DNA from: Patescibacteria group bacterium
GTDB lineage: Bacteria; Patescibacteriota; Patescibacteriia; Patescibacteriales; GWC2-42-12
DNA length: 5,054 nucleotides
Assembly (NCBI GenBank): GCA_018817545.1
Contig: JAHITL010000010.1
Location: 1-5,054, forward strand
Direction of reading: 5' to 3'
The position numbers and the translations under genes are program-made. The notes below the pieces were generated by a model. It saw nothing but the letters and a program-made list of their open reading frames with translations. It made no database searches and was not told where the DNA came from. Every line of letters starts with the position of its first letter. The first letter of the stretch is position 1. Below are positions 1 through 5,054 of this stretch, piece after piece.

Positions 1-20
1 CAGGAATGATGGGAATGTAG
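1..20 (+). CDS. Possible C-terminal end of an upstream gene, GroEL-like Gly/Met tail (partial)
   Basis: Reading from base 3, the codons give Gly-Met-Met-Gly-Met followed by TAG at 18-20. A Gly/Met-rich end of this kind is typical of the C-terminal tail of the GroEL chaperonin. The strong hairpin terminator about 65 bases downstream fits a plus-strand gene ending here. Only five codons are visible, so this is a guess. A second frame (from base 2) stays open to a TAA at 44-46 and would end in IKLKV, but that ending would be encoded by the tandem repeat and looks less like a protein. Adjoining upstream sequence would decide. Confidence 0.3.
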
Positions 21-25
21 AGGGA

Positions 26-67
26 AGTATAAAGTTAAAAGTATAAAGTTAAAAGTTGAAAGTTAAA
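26..67 (+). repeat. Three tandem copies of a 14-bp AGTATAAAGTTAAA repeat
   Basis: AGTATAAAGTTAAA occurs at 26-39 and again, identical, at 40-53. A third copy at 54-67 (AGTTGAAAGTTAAA) has two changes. Each 14-mer is itself two related heptamers of AAAGTTA type. Similar heptamer arrays occur at 3835-3864 and, in the opposite orientation and more degenerate, at 1374-1420. All lie at gene borders. The tract is noncoding in the favoured reading of bases 1-20. Confidence 0.8.
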
Positions 68-82
68 ATAGGTGGAATAAAA

Positions 83-133
83 AAGCGCAAAAAAACAGCA
101 ATTCATATTGTTGTTTTTTTGCGCTTGTTTTTT
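83..133 (+). terminator. Strong hairpin with U-tract, probable Rho-independent terminator
   Basis: Bases 83-101 pair with 108-126 over 19 bp, with only one G-U wobble (98 with 111) and a 6-base loop at 102-107. The base of the stem is GCGC, and the right arm is followed by GTTTTTT at 127-133. On the minus strand the stem is followed by a T-run as well (complement of the A-run at 79-84), so it could work in both directions. It would end the transcript of the gene upstream of the window. Confidence 0.75.
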
Positions 134-140
134 CACTTGT

Positions 141-169
141 TTGCTTGATTTAGCAGAATGCTTTATAAT
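141..169 (+). promoter_or_regulatory. Sigma-70-type promoter for the AI-2E-family gene
   Basis: A perfect TATAAT -10 box lies at 164-169, and a weak -35 (TTGCTT, 141-146) stands at the ideal 17-base spacing. Transcription would begin near 176, leaving a leader of about 22 bases before the ATG at 198. It lies just after the upstream terminator, so the gene should be transcribed on its own. Confidence 0.6.
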
Positions 170-197
170 TAAAGTAAATTAAAATATTTAAAATTAT

Positions 198-1250
198 ATG
201 GAAACTAATAAACAATTAATCAATGTTAATATTATTACATGGGCAATTGTTAAAATTATTATTATTTTATTATTGCTTTATTTTTTATTTTTAGTTCATG
301 AAATTTTAGCTATTTTATTTATTTCTCTAGTTTTGTCTTGTGTTATTGATCCATGGGTAGATTGGATGCAAAAAAAGAAAATTCCTCGTGGCATTGGTGT
401 TCTTATTATTTATTTAATTTTGTTCTTATTTATTAGTTTAATAATTTATTTAATTATTCCTCCGATTATAGAACAAGTTAGTGAATTAATTAATAATTTT
501 CCAAGGTATTCAGAAAAAATAATTTCTATTTCTTCGGTGTTAAAAAATTATTCAATTCAGCATGGCATTTTAGATCAAGCTAAAAATAGTTTGGATGCTG
601 TTAATTCTGGTTTGCAAACAATGGTTGGTGGTATTTTCTCAACTATTTCTAATATTTTTAATGGATTTTTTGCTTTTTTCTTGATTTTAGTTTTGACTTT
701 TTATATAGAAGCTGAAGAAAATTTTGTAAAAAAAGTAGTTTGGTTATTTGCTCCAAAAAAGAAACAAGCTTATATAATAAATGTTATTAATAGAATTCAG
801 AAAAAAATTGGATTATGGCTAAGAGGACAGATAATTTTGTGTTTAGTTATATTTATTTTAAGTTATATTGGTTTATCTGCTTTAAATGTTAAATATGCTT
901 TGATTTTAGCTTTGGTTGCTGGCGCAACTGAATTTGTGCCTTATTTAGGGCCAATTTTAGGAGCTATTCCTGCTGTTTTTTTGGCTTTTACTCAAGCGCC
1001 TTTACTTGCTTTATTTGTCGCTATTTTTTATTTTGTTATTCAACAATGCGAGAATCATATTTTAGTTCCAAAAGTTATGGAAAAAGCAGTAGGTATTCAT
1101 CCTGTTGTTAGTATTATTGCTTTAATAATCGGTTTTAAAGTTGCCGGAGTAGTTGGCGCGATTTTGTCTATTCCAGTAGCAGTTGCTTTAGGAGTTTTGA
1201 TCAAAGATATTCTTGATAATAAAAATGGAGAAAATGAAATAGTGGAATAG
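198..1250 (+). CDS. AI-2E/PerM-family transporter-like membrane protein
   Basis: The 350-residue polytopic membrane protein belongs to the AI-2E family (PF01594; PerM/YdiK/TqsA relatives), and 350 residues is usual for the family. The layout is typical: hydrophobic segments at about 14-50 and 65-91, a soluble amphipathic stretch at about 92-145, then membrane segments at about 150-170, 210-245, 250-283 and 300-336. The family hallmarks are visible: EFVPYLGPILGAIPA at 245-259, QQCENHILVPKVM at 282-294 and VGIHP at 298-302. Members have been linked to autoinducer-2 export or Na+/H+ antiport, but most have unknown substrates, so no substrate is claimed. The start is the first in-frame ATG, 28 bases after a TATAAT box; no Shine-Dalgarno sequence is visible. 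It converges with uvrA across a shared terminator and appears monocistronic. Confidence 0.92.
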   Translation: METNKQLINVNIITWAIVKIIIILLLLYFLFLVHEILAILFISLVLSCVIDPWVDWMQKKKIPRGIGVLIIYLILFLFISLIIYLIIPPIIEQVSELINNFPRYSEKIISISSVLKNYSIQHGILDQAKNSLDAVNSGLQTMVGGIFSTISNIFNGFFAFFLILVLTFYIEAEENFVKKVVWLFAPKKKQAYIINVINRIQKKIGLWLRGQIILCLVIFILSYIGLSALNVKYALILALVAGATEFVPYLGPILGAIPAVFLAFTQAPLLALFVAIFYFVIQQCENHILVPKVMEKAVGIHPVVSIIALIIGFKVAGVVGAILSIPVAVALGVLIKDILDNKNGENEIVE

Positions 1251-1272
1251 AGAATAGATTGTAAAAAAAGAG

Positions 1273-1314
1273 AATTAAAAAACATTACCTTGAATGAAGT
1301 AATGTTTTTTAATT
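1273..1314. terminator. Bidirectional terminator between convergent genes
   Basis: Bases 1273-1288 and 1299-1314 form a perfect 16-bp stem with a 10-base loop. The arms carry an A6 run on the left and a T6 run on the right, so each strand reads into a U-run within the descending arm. It lies 22 bases after the stop of the AI-2E-family gene and about 95 bases beyond the uvrA stop, placed to end both convergent transcripts. The stem is almost wholly A/T, with two G-C pairs only. Confidence 0.75.
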
Positions 1315-1338
1315 AGTGCGCTATCTTGAAATTTTCTG

Positions 1339-1354
1339 CCCCGCAAATGCGGGG
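1339..1354. repeat. GC-rich mini-palindrome in the convergent intergenic region
   Basis: CCCCGCA (1339-1345) and TGCGGGG (1348-1354) are perfect inverted repeats, giving a 6-bp stem with an AAAT loop (or 7 bp with two central bases). It is the most GC-rich patch in the window, in a region otherwise about 70% A/T, and it is not followed by a good T-run on the plus strand. It could be a secondary terminator for uvrA, or a copy of a small dispersed palindromic repeat; neither can be tested from one copy. Confidence 0.55.
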
Positions 1355-1373
1355 TATTTGGCGACAGATCCAT

Positions 1374-1420
1374 AACTTTTCACTTTTTGATTTTATGAAC
1401 TTTTGACTTTATAGACTTTC
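1374..1420 (-). repeat. Degenerate AAAGT-type repeat tract overlapping the uvrA 3' end
   Basis: Read on the minus strand, the core AAAGT or AAAAGT recurs every 7-9 bases (GAAAGTCTAT, AAAGTCA, AAAGTTCAT, AAAATCA, AAAAGTGA, AAAGTTATG). It resembles the cleaner arrays at 26-67 and 3835-3864, but those read on the plus strand. The last codons of uvrA and its TAA (1409-1411) lie inside the tract, so the repeat seems to supply the end of the gene. Confidence 0.5.
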
Positions 1421-3823
1421 TAATATTTTTGCTAAATATTGTCCTGTATAACTTTTTTTATTTTTTGCAACTTTTTGTGGAGTGCCAACAGCTACAACTT
1501 CTCCTCCTTGATCGCCTCCTTCTGGGCCAAGATCAATTATCCAATCAACTGATTTTATAACATCAAGATTGTGTTCAATAACCAAAACAGTATTTCCTTT
1601 ATCAACTAGTTGATTCAAGACTTGTAATAATTTTTTAATATCTTCAAAGTGTAATCCTGTTGTTGGTTCGTCTAATATATATAAAGTTTTACCAGTAGCT
1701 CGACGTGATAATTCTGTCGCTAATTTAACTCTTTGAGCTTCACCACCTGATAAAGTAGTTGCTGATTGACCCAATTTTACATAGCCTAACCCAACCTTTT
1801 CAAGCATTATTAATTTTTGTTTAATAGTAGGAATATCTTTAAAAAAATTTAAAGCTTCTTCAACTGTCATATTAAGAACATCAGCTATGTTTTTTCCTTC
1901 TCCGCCTTGAGAAGGATTTTTATAATAAATTTCCAGAATTTCTTTTTTATATCGCTTGTTATGACATACTTCACATTCTATATAAACATCTGATAAAAAT
2001 TGCATTTCTATTTTAATTAAACCATCGCCATTACATGCTTCGCAACGTCCGCCAGGAACATTAAAAGAAAAGTGCCCAGCTTTATATCCTTTGATTTTTG
2101 CTTCAGGTAGGTTTGTAAATAAGTCACGAATTGGAGAAAAAACGCTAGTGTAAGTTGCGGGATTAGAACGTGGCGTGCGACCGATGGGGGATTGATCAAT
2201 ATTTATAACTTTATTAATATGTTCAATTCCTTCAATTTTTTTATGTTTACCAGGAGTTTGTTTTGAATGATAAAATTTTTGATTTAAACTATTGGCCAAA
2301 ATATCAGTTATTAATGTTGATTTTCCTGAGCCAGAAACACCAGTAATAGCAATAAGTAATCCTAAAGGAAATTCAACATCAATATTTTTTAAATTATGTT
2401 CAGTCGCTTTAATAATTTTTATTTTTTTTCCATTACTCGCTCTATATTTAGTTGGTATTGGAATTGATTTTTTATTACTCAAATATTGCCCTGTAATAGA
2501 TTTGCTTGATTTTTTTATTTGTGTCGGCGTACCTTCAGCGATAATATTGCCACCATGTTCTCCTGCTCCTGGACCAATATCAATTATCCAATCTGCTGAT
2601 AACATAGTTGATTTGTCATGCTCAACAACAATAACAGTATTGCCTAGATCGCGTAATTTTTTTAAAGTATCAATTAATTTATCGTTATCTCGTTGGTGCA
2701 GTCCAATAGATGGCTCATCTAAAACATAGAGAACTCCAGATAAAGCTGAGCCAATTTGTGTTGCTAATCTAATGCGTTGAGTTTCACCGCCTGATAAAGT
2801 GTTGGCAGAACGATTTAATGTTAGGTAGCTTAGGCCGACATTAATTAAAAAATCTAAACGAATAAGAATTTCTTTTAAAATTTGTGTAGCGATTTTTTTA
2901 TCATTTAAAGAAATTAATTTAGTATTAGTTAGCTCAAGAAAAAATTCTTTTGTGTCATTTATAGTTTTATTGGTAATATCATAAATTGATAAGTCAGCTA
3001 TTTTTATTGCTAATGTTTCTGGTTTTAACCGTTTTCCTTGACAAGTAGGGCAAATAAGGACTCGCATATATTGTTCAATCTCTTTTTTAATATAATCAGA
3101 ATCGGTTTGTTTGTATCGGTGTTCTAAATTAGGAATAACGCCTTCAAATTCTTGATTTTCAACTAATTTTGAGCCGTAGAGTACAAGGTCTAGTTGTTTT
3201 TTAGTTAAATTTTTAACAGGAATGTTTAAATTAAATCCGTTAGCCAATGCGACTGTGTCTAAGATGCGTATTAGTCCTGCTTGTCCACCAGTGGTATTAT
3301 TTGCCCATGTTTTAATAGCGCCTTGAGCAATAGTTAGATTTTGATTAATGATTAATCTAGGATTAATTTTTAGTTTAGTACCTAATCCTGAACAATCTGG
3401 ACAGGCGCCATGAGGAGAGTTAAAAGAAAAATTGCGTGGTTCTAATTTTTGTGGGTTAGAAATATTAGATGTGCCTATACGGGCAAAAAGTAATCGTAAA
3501 TAATCATAAATTTCAGTAATAGTGCCAACAGTTGAACGTGTATTATGCGAGGTTGATTTTTGATCAATAGAAATGGCTGGAGATAATCCTTCAATTAAAT
3601 CAACGTCAGGTTTATTCATTAGTCCAATAAATTGACGGGCATAAGATGATAATGATTCAACATAGCGACGTTGACCTTCAGCATAAAGGGTGTCAAAAGC
3701 TAAACTAGATTTACCAGAACCTGACAAGCCAGTAATAACGATTAATTTATCGCGTGGTATTTCTACGTCAATATTTTTTAGATTATGAACTCTAGCGCCT
3801 TTAATTTTAATAAAGTTAGGCAT
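1409..3823 (-). CDS. uvrA: Excinuclease ABC subunit UvrA lacking the UvrB-binding domain
   Basis: UvrA is the cytoplasmic damage-sensing ATPase of nucleotide excision repair; it dimerises and normally loads UvrB at lesions. Both ABC modules look intact: Walker A at 32-40 and 495-503, signatures LSGGETQR at 343-350 and LSGGEAQR at 691-698, Walker B at 365-372 and 714-721, and H-loop histidines at 402 and 751. Two zinc modules are present: C141/C144 with C258/C261, and C594/C597 with C617/C620. The protein has 804 residues against 940 in E. coli. The shortfall lies between FARIG (113-117) and LEPR (127-130), where the UvrB-binding domain and its CxxH/CxxC zinc ligands should be. The flanking text ([23 protein letters not shown], read in two parts around 95-117) is class I-like. 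A 7-residue insertion PSQGGEG (637-643) coincides with a palindrome. The start matches the usual N-terminus ([12 protein letters not shown]); no Shine-Dalgarno sequence precedes it. Confidence 0.95.
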   Translation of the reverse strand: MPNFIKIKGARVHNLKNIDVEIPRDKLIVITGLSGSGKSSLAFDTLYAEGQRRYVESLSSYARQFIGLMNKPDVDLIEGLSPAISIDQKSTSHNTRSTVGTITEIYDYLRLLFARIGTSNISNPQKLEPRNFSFNSPHGACPDCSGLGTKLKINPRLIINQNLTIAQGAIKTWANNTTGGQAGLIRILDTVALANGFNLNIPVKNLTKKQLDLVLYGSKLVENQEFEGVIPNLEHRYKQTDSDYIKKEIEQYMRVLICPTCQGKRLKPETLAIKIADLSIYDITNKTINDTKEFFLELTNTKLISLNDKKIATQILKEILIRLDFLINVGLSYLTLNRSANTLSGGETQRIRLATQIGSALSGVLYVLDEPSIGLHQRDNDKLIDTLKKLRDLGNTVIVVEHDKSTMLSADWIIDIGPGAGEHGGNIIAEGTPTQIKKSSKSITGQYLSNKKSIPIPTKYRASNGKKIKIIKATEHNLKNIDVEFPLGLLIAITGVSGSGKSTLITDILANSLNQKFYHSKQTPGKHKKIEGIEHINKVINIDQSPIGRTPRSNPATYTSVFSPIRDLFTNLPEAKIKGYKAGHFSFNVPGGRCEACNGDGLIKIEMQFLSDVYIECEVCHNKRYKKEILEIYYKNPSQGGEGKNIADVLNMTVEEALNFFKDIPTIKQKLIMLEKVGLGYVKLGQSATTLSGGEAQRVKLATELSRRATGKTLYILDEPTTGLHFEDIKKLLQVLNQLVDKGNTVLVIEHNLDVIKSVDWIIDLGPEGGDQGGEVVAVGTPQKVAKNKKSYTGQYLAKILESL
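1895..1916. repeat. Palindromic mini-element inserted in frame in uvrA
   Basis: TCCTTCTC (1895-1902) and GAGAAGGA (1909-1916) are perfect inverted repeats around a 6-base loop. Codons 637-643 of uvrA (PSQGGEG) occupy 1895-1915. Removing just these seven codons leaves [13 protein letters not shown], which aligns without gaps to YKGKTIHEVLDMT of E. coli UvrA as I remember it. The element is also richer in G+C than its surroundings. The seven codons and the palindrome therefore have the same borders, as expected of an insertion rather than of chance. Confidence 0.7.
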
Positions 3824-3834
3824 AGGAGGGGATT

Positions 3835-3864
3835 AGTTAAAAGTTTAAAGTTAAAAGTTAAAAG
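3835..3864 (+). repeat. Heptamer repeat array (AGTTAAA) upstream of uvrA
   Basis: Four tandem heptamers, AGTTAAA (3835-3841), AGTTTAA (3842-3848), AGTTAAA (3849-3855) and AGTTAAA (3856-3862), are followed by AG. The array lies 11 bases outside the uvrA start codon, within what should be its transcribed leader. It is the same repeat type as at 26-67, and inverted with respect to the tract at the uvrA 3' end. Confidence 0.75.
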
Positions 3865-3891
3865 CGTGGAGTGAGTTGAGTTTTTTTATTG

Positions 3892-3913
3892 ATTATTATT
3901 TTACAATAATAAT
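3892..3913. repeat. AT-only inverted repeat near the uvrA transcription start
   Basis: ATTATTATT (3892-3900) and AATAATAAT (3905-3913) form a perfect 9-bp inverted repeat around TTAC. It abuts the proposed uvrA -10 box (3914-3919) and would cover the transcription start, where a repressor site or an early transcript hairpin could act. Being built of A and T only in an AT-rich region, it may be chance. Confidence 0.35.
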
Positions 3914-3942
3914 AGTATACATCTTTTGTGGATTTTTAGGAA
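3914..3942 (-). promoter_or_regulatory. Candidate uvrA promoter
   Basis: On the minus strand, TATACT (complement of 3914-3919) is a 5/6 match to the -10 consensus, with TTCCTA (complement of 3937-3942) a 3/6 match to the -35 at 17-base spacing. The leader would be about 80 bases long and would include the heptamer array. No LexA-type operator (neither CTG-N10-CAG nor GAAC-N4-GTTC) is visible, so SOS control is not supported. Confidence 0.3.
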
Positions 3943-4032
3943 AGATAGGAGATAATGACAAGTAAAAAATAAAAGAATCAAAAGCGCATAATGAGCAGGA
4001 CTAATATAGGAGTTGCACTTGAAAGTTGAATG

Positions 4033-4079
4033 TAGCATCTGTTGTTTTTTAATAACAAATGCTAGAATTAGCATGTTGT
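4033..4079 (+). other. Three-part repeat able to form two mutually exclusive hairpins
   Basis: TAGCATCTGTT (4033-4043) is nearly repeated as TAGCATGTTGT (4069-4079), and between them lies the inverse, AACAAATGCTA (4054-4064). The middle segment can pair with the left copy: 11 bp with one mismatch (4039/4058), extendable to 14 bp with a 4-base T loop at 4047-4050. It can also pair with the right copy: 6 perfect bp around GAAT, then four more after a one-base bulge at 4075. Both cannot form at once. The segment is 70-115 bases upstream of alkD and just upstream of the best alkD promoter, so it could be a binding site, the leader of a longer transcript, or a relic of inverted repeats. Confidence 0.5.
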
Positions 4080-4093
4080 ATTTGTTACCGAGT

Positions 4094-4122
4094 TCGATAT
4101 TTGGTAATAGGTCCAATATATT
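4094..4122 (+). promoter_or_regulatory. Candidate promoter for the alkylation repair gene
   Basis: TATATT at 4117-4122 is a 5/6 match to the -10 box, and TCGATA at 4094-4099 a 4/6 match to the -35, spaced by 17 bases. An overlapping alternative is TTGGTA (4101-4106) with TTTAAT (4125-4130) at an 18-base spacing. Either gives a very short leader (about 10-20 bases) before the ATG at 4148. Confidence 0.4.
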
Positions 4123-4147
4123 CTTTTAATTGATAAGTTAATCAGTT

Positions 4148-4852
4148 ATGATAGAACAAAATAAAATTCAAATAATTTTGAAGAAACTTAAAAATTTATC
4201 TAATCCTAAAAATATTGAAGGAATGGCTCGATTTGGAATTAATTCTAAAAATACTTATGGCGTTTTAATCCCTGATTTAAGAAAATTGGCAAAAGAAATT
4301 GGGAAAGATCATGTTTTAGCTCAAGGACTTTGGGACTCTGGTATTCATGAAGCTAAAATTTTAGCTAGCATGATTGATGAATTAGGATTAGTAATAGAAA
4401 AACAAATGGATAATTGGATAAAAGATTTTGATTCTTGGGATGTTTGCGATCAAGTGTGCATGAATTTATTTGATAAAACTTCATTTGCTTTTGAGAAAGC
4501 GATTGAATGGACAAAAAATAAAACTGAATTTGAAAGGCGCGCAGGATTTGCTTTAATGGCTTGCCTTGCTTTTCATGATAAAACTTCTTCTGATAAAAAA
4601 TTTTTAAAATTTTTTCCATATATAGAAAAATATTCAACTGATGAAAGAAATTATGTTAGAAAAGCTGTTAATTGGGCATTGAGACAAATTGGAAAACGAA
4701 ATATTAATTTAAATAAATTAGCAATAGAAAAAGCAAAAGAAATATTAAAAATAGATTCAAAAAGCGCAAAATGGATTGCTTCTGACGCGATCAGAGAATT
4801 GACAAGTGAAGCGGTTCAGGCAAGATTAAAAAAGACAAAATTTAAAAAATAG
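4148..4852 (+). CDS. alkD: AlkD-like DNA alkylation repair enzyme (HEAT-repeat DNA glycosylase family)
   Basis: This 234-residue, wholly helical soluble protein belongs to the DNA alkylation repair family (PF08713, COG4912), whose members remove N3- and N7-alkylated purines in the first step of base excision repair. Family landmarks are clear: NTYGVLIPDLRKLAKEIG at 35-52, GIHEAKILASMID at 65-77, DSWDVCDQ at 95-102, ERRAGFALMACLA at 129-141, VNWALRQIGKRN at 174-185 and KWIASDAIRELTSEAVQ at 208-224. By position, W97 and D101 (WDxxD) and W176 correspond to the catalytic or DNA-gripping W109, D113 and W187 of Bacillus cereus AlkD, so activity looks preserved. The Lys-rich C-terminal end suits DNA binding. 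The length is normal and the start is the first ATG, preceded by no Shine-Dalgarno sequence. It diverges from uvrA and appears monocistronic. The substrate range of this subfamily is not certain, so glycosylase activity is inferred. Confidence 0.92.
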   Translation: MIEQNKIQIILKKLKNLSNPKNIEGMARFGINSKNTYGVLIPDLRKLAKEIGKDHVLAQGLWDSGIHEAKILASMIDELGLVIEKQMDNWIKDFDSWDVCDQVCMNLFDKTSFAFEKAIEWTKNKTEFERRAGFALMACLAFHDKTSSDKKFLKFFPYIEKYSTDERNYVRKAVNWALRQIGKRNINLNKLAIEKAKEILKIDSKSAKWIASDAIRELTSEAVQARLKKTKFKK

Positions 4853-4859
4853 AATTTGA

Positions 4860-5000
4860 CAATCGTCTAATAATCGAGATTATTCAGTCTTAACAAAACG
4901 TTCCAAGCCAGCTAGAAATCTTGATTTTAATAAATTAATTAATCTTGGTTTCATCGTTAGGGTTGACAAAGGAAAAGCCACTTATTATAAGTTGAAATAA
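4860..5000 (+). pseudogene. Start-less remnant resembling the C-terminal winged helix of a Fic-family protein
   Basis: After a TGA at 4857-4859, an open frame runs to TAA at 4998-5000 and encodes 46 residues. It contains NNRDYSVLTKRSKPARNLDF and then KLINLGFIVRVDKGKATYYK before the end. The pattern NRDY..LT..S...A.R.L..L...GF..RV.KG.ATYY is what I recall from the winged-helix tail of many Fic-domain proteins. No ATG, GTG or usable TTG start lies in the frame, no Fic core motif (HPFxxGNGR) is in the window, and the frame opens only 8 bases after the alkylation repair stop. It is therefore a leftover 3' end. A fragment of another winged-helix protein is possible. Confidence 0.55.
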
Positions 5001-5054
5001 AATATAAAAATAAAAAAGACAAAATAATTTATTAATTTATTTTTTTATTAAAAA

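Noticed and set aside
2292..2729. Plus-strand open frame of 145 codons opposite uvrA
   Set aside because: It lies wholly antisense to the strongly conserved middle of uvrA and shows no recognisable domain; a shadow of the real gene.
3947..4029. Tiny plus-strand frames (ATG at 3955 with AGGAG upstream, 5 codons; ATG at 3991, 12 codons)
   Set aside because: Both are too short and do not overlap or couple to a downstream gene; the AGGAG is probably chance.
4088..4115. tRNA 3'-half-like sequence: a 5-bp stem around TTCGATA, then seven bases, one base and CCA
   Set aside because: The spacing is that of a T-arm, acceptor strand and CCA, but two of five T-stem pairs are G-U. No upstream CCTATTA acceptor strand exists, no anticodon arm with a 7-base loop can be drawn, and it overlaps the candidate alkD promoter. 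An attachment-site remnant was considered but has no supporting second copy.
3901..4116. Minus-strand open frame of 71 codons with a hydrophobic C-terminal half
   Set aside because: It starts at TTG with no ribosome binding site, covers the proposed promoters and inverted repeats of the divergent region, and its product resembles no family I know. AT-rich noncoding DNA easily yields Leu/Ile/Phe-rich frames.
4869..4884. Palindrome AATAATCGAGATTATT after the alkD stop, considered as a terminator
   Set aside because: The stem is short and nearly all A/T, it has only a two-base centre, no T-run follows, and it lies inside the Fic-like remnant frame.
5009..5049. Pairing of AATAAAAAA (5009-5017) with TTTTTTATT (5041-5049), considered as a terminator
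   Set aside because: All pairs are A-T around a 23-base loop in sequence of nearly only A and T; such pairing is expected by chance.

Overview
The window is strongly AT-rich (roughly 30% G+C by eye) and uses the standard bacterial code. It has compact genes, no clear Shine-Dalgarno sequence in front of any of the three complete genes, and short AAAGTTA-type repeat tracts at gene borders. Together these suggest a bacterium with a small genome, most likely of the Candidate Phyla Radiation (Patescibacteria). That assignment is an inference from style; no marker gene here settles it.

Layout. Bases 1-20 may be the last codons of an upstream plus-strand gene with a GroEL-like Gly/Met tail. A 3 x 14-bp tandem repeat (26-67), a strong hairpin terminator (83-133) and a promoter (141-169) follow. 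Next is a plus-strand AI-2E/PerM-family membrane protein (198-1250). It converges with uvrA on the minus strand (1409-3823), and the 158-bp gap holds a bidirectional terminator (1273-1314), a GC-rich mini-hairpin (1339-1354) and a degenerate repeat tract that runs into the uvrA stop codon. A 324-bp divergent intergenic region (3824-4147) carries a heptamer repeat array, the probable uvrA and alkD promoters, and an unusual three-part repeat able to form two mutually exclusive hairpins. An AlkD-like DNA alkylation repair protein (4148-4852, plus) follows. Directly behind it is a start-less 46-codon remnant resembling the C-terminal winged helix of Fic-family proteins (4860-5000). The last 54 bases are A/T-only-like sequence with no feature I can support.

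Function. The two central genes are both DNA repair genes and are divergently arranged: UvrA, the damage sensor of nucleotide excision repair, and an AlkD-like HEAT-repeat protein expected to remove alkylated bases. No shared operator or LexA-type box is visible.

The two most striking observations are both in uvrA. (1) The 804-residue protein has both ATPase modules and two zinc modules intact but lacks, as one clean block, the UvrB-binding domain and its associated zinc module; the remaining sequence nevertheless reads like ordinary class I UvrA. (2) A perfect 22-bp palindromic element sits in the C-terminal half and accounts exactly for a 7-codon in-frame insertion (PSQGGEG) relative to E. 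coli UvrA.
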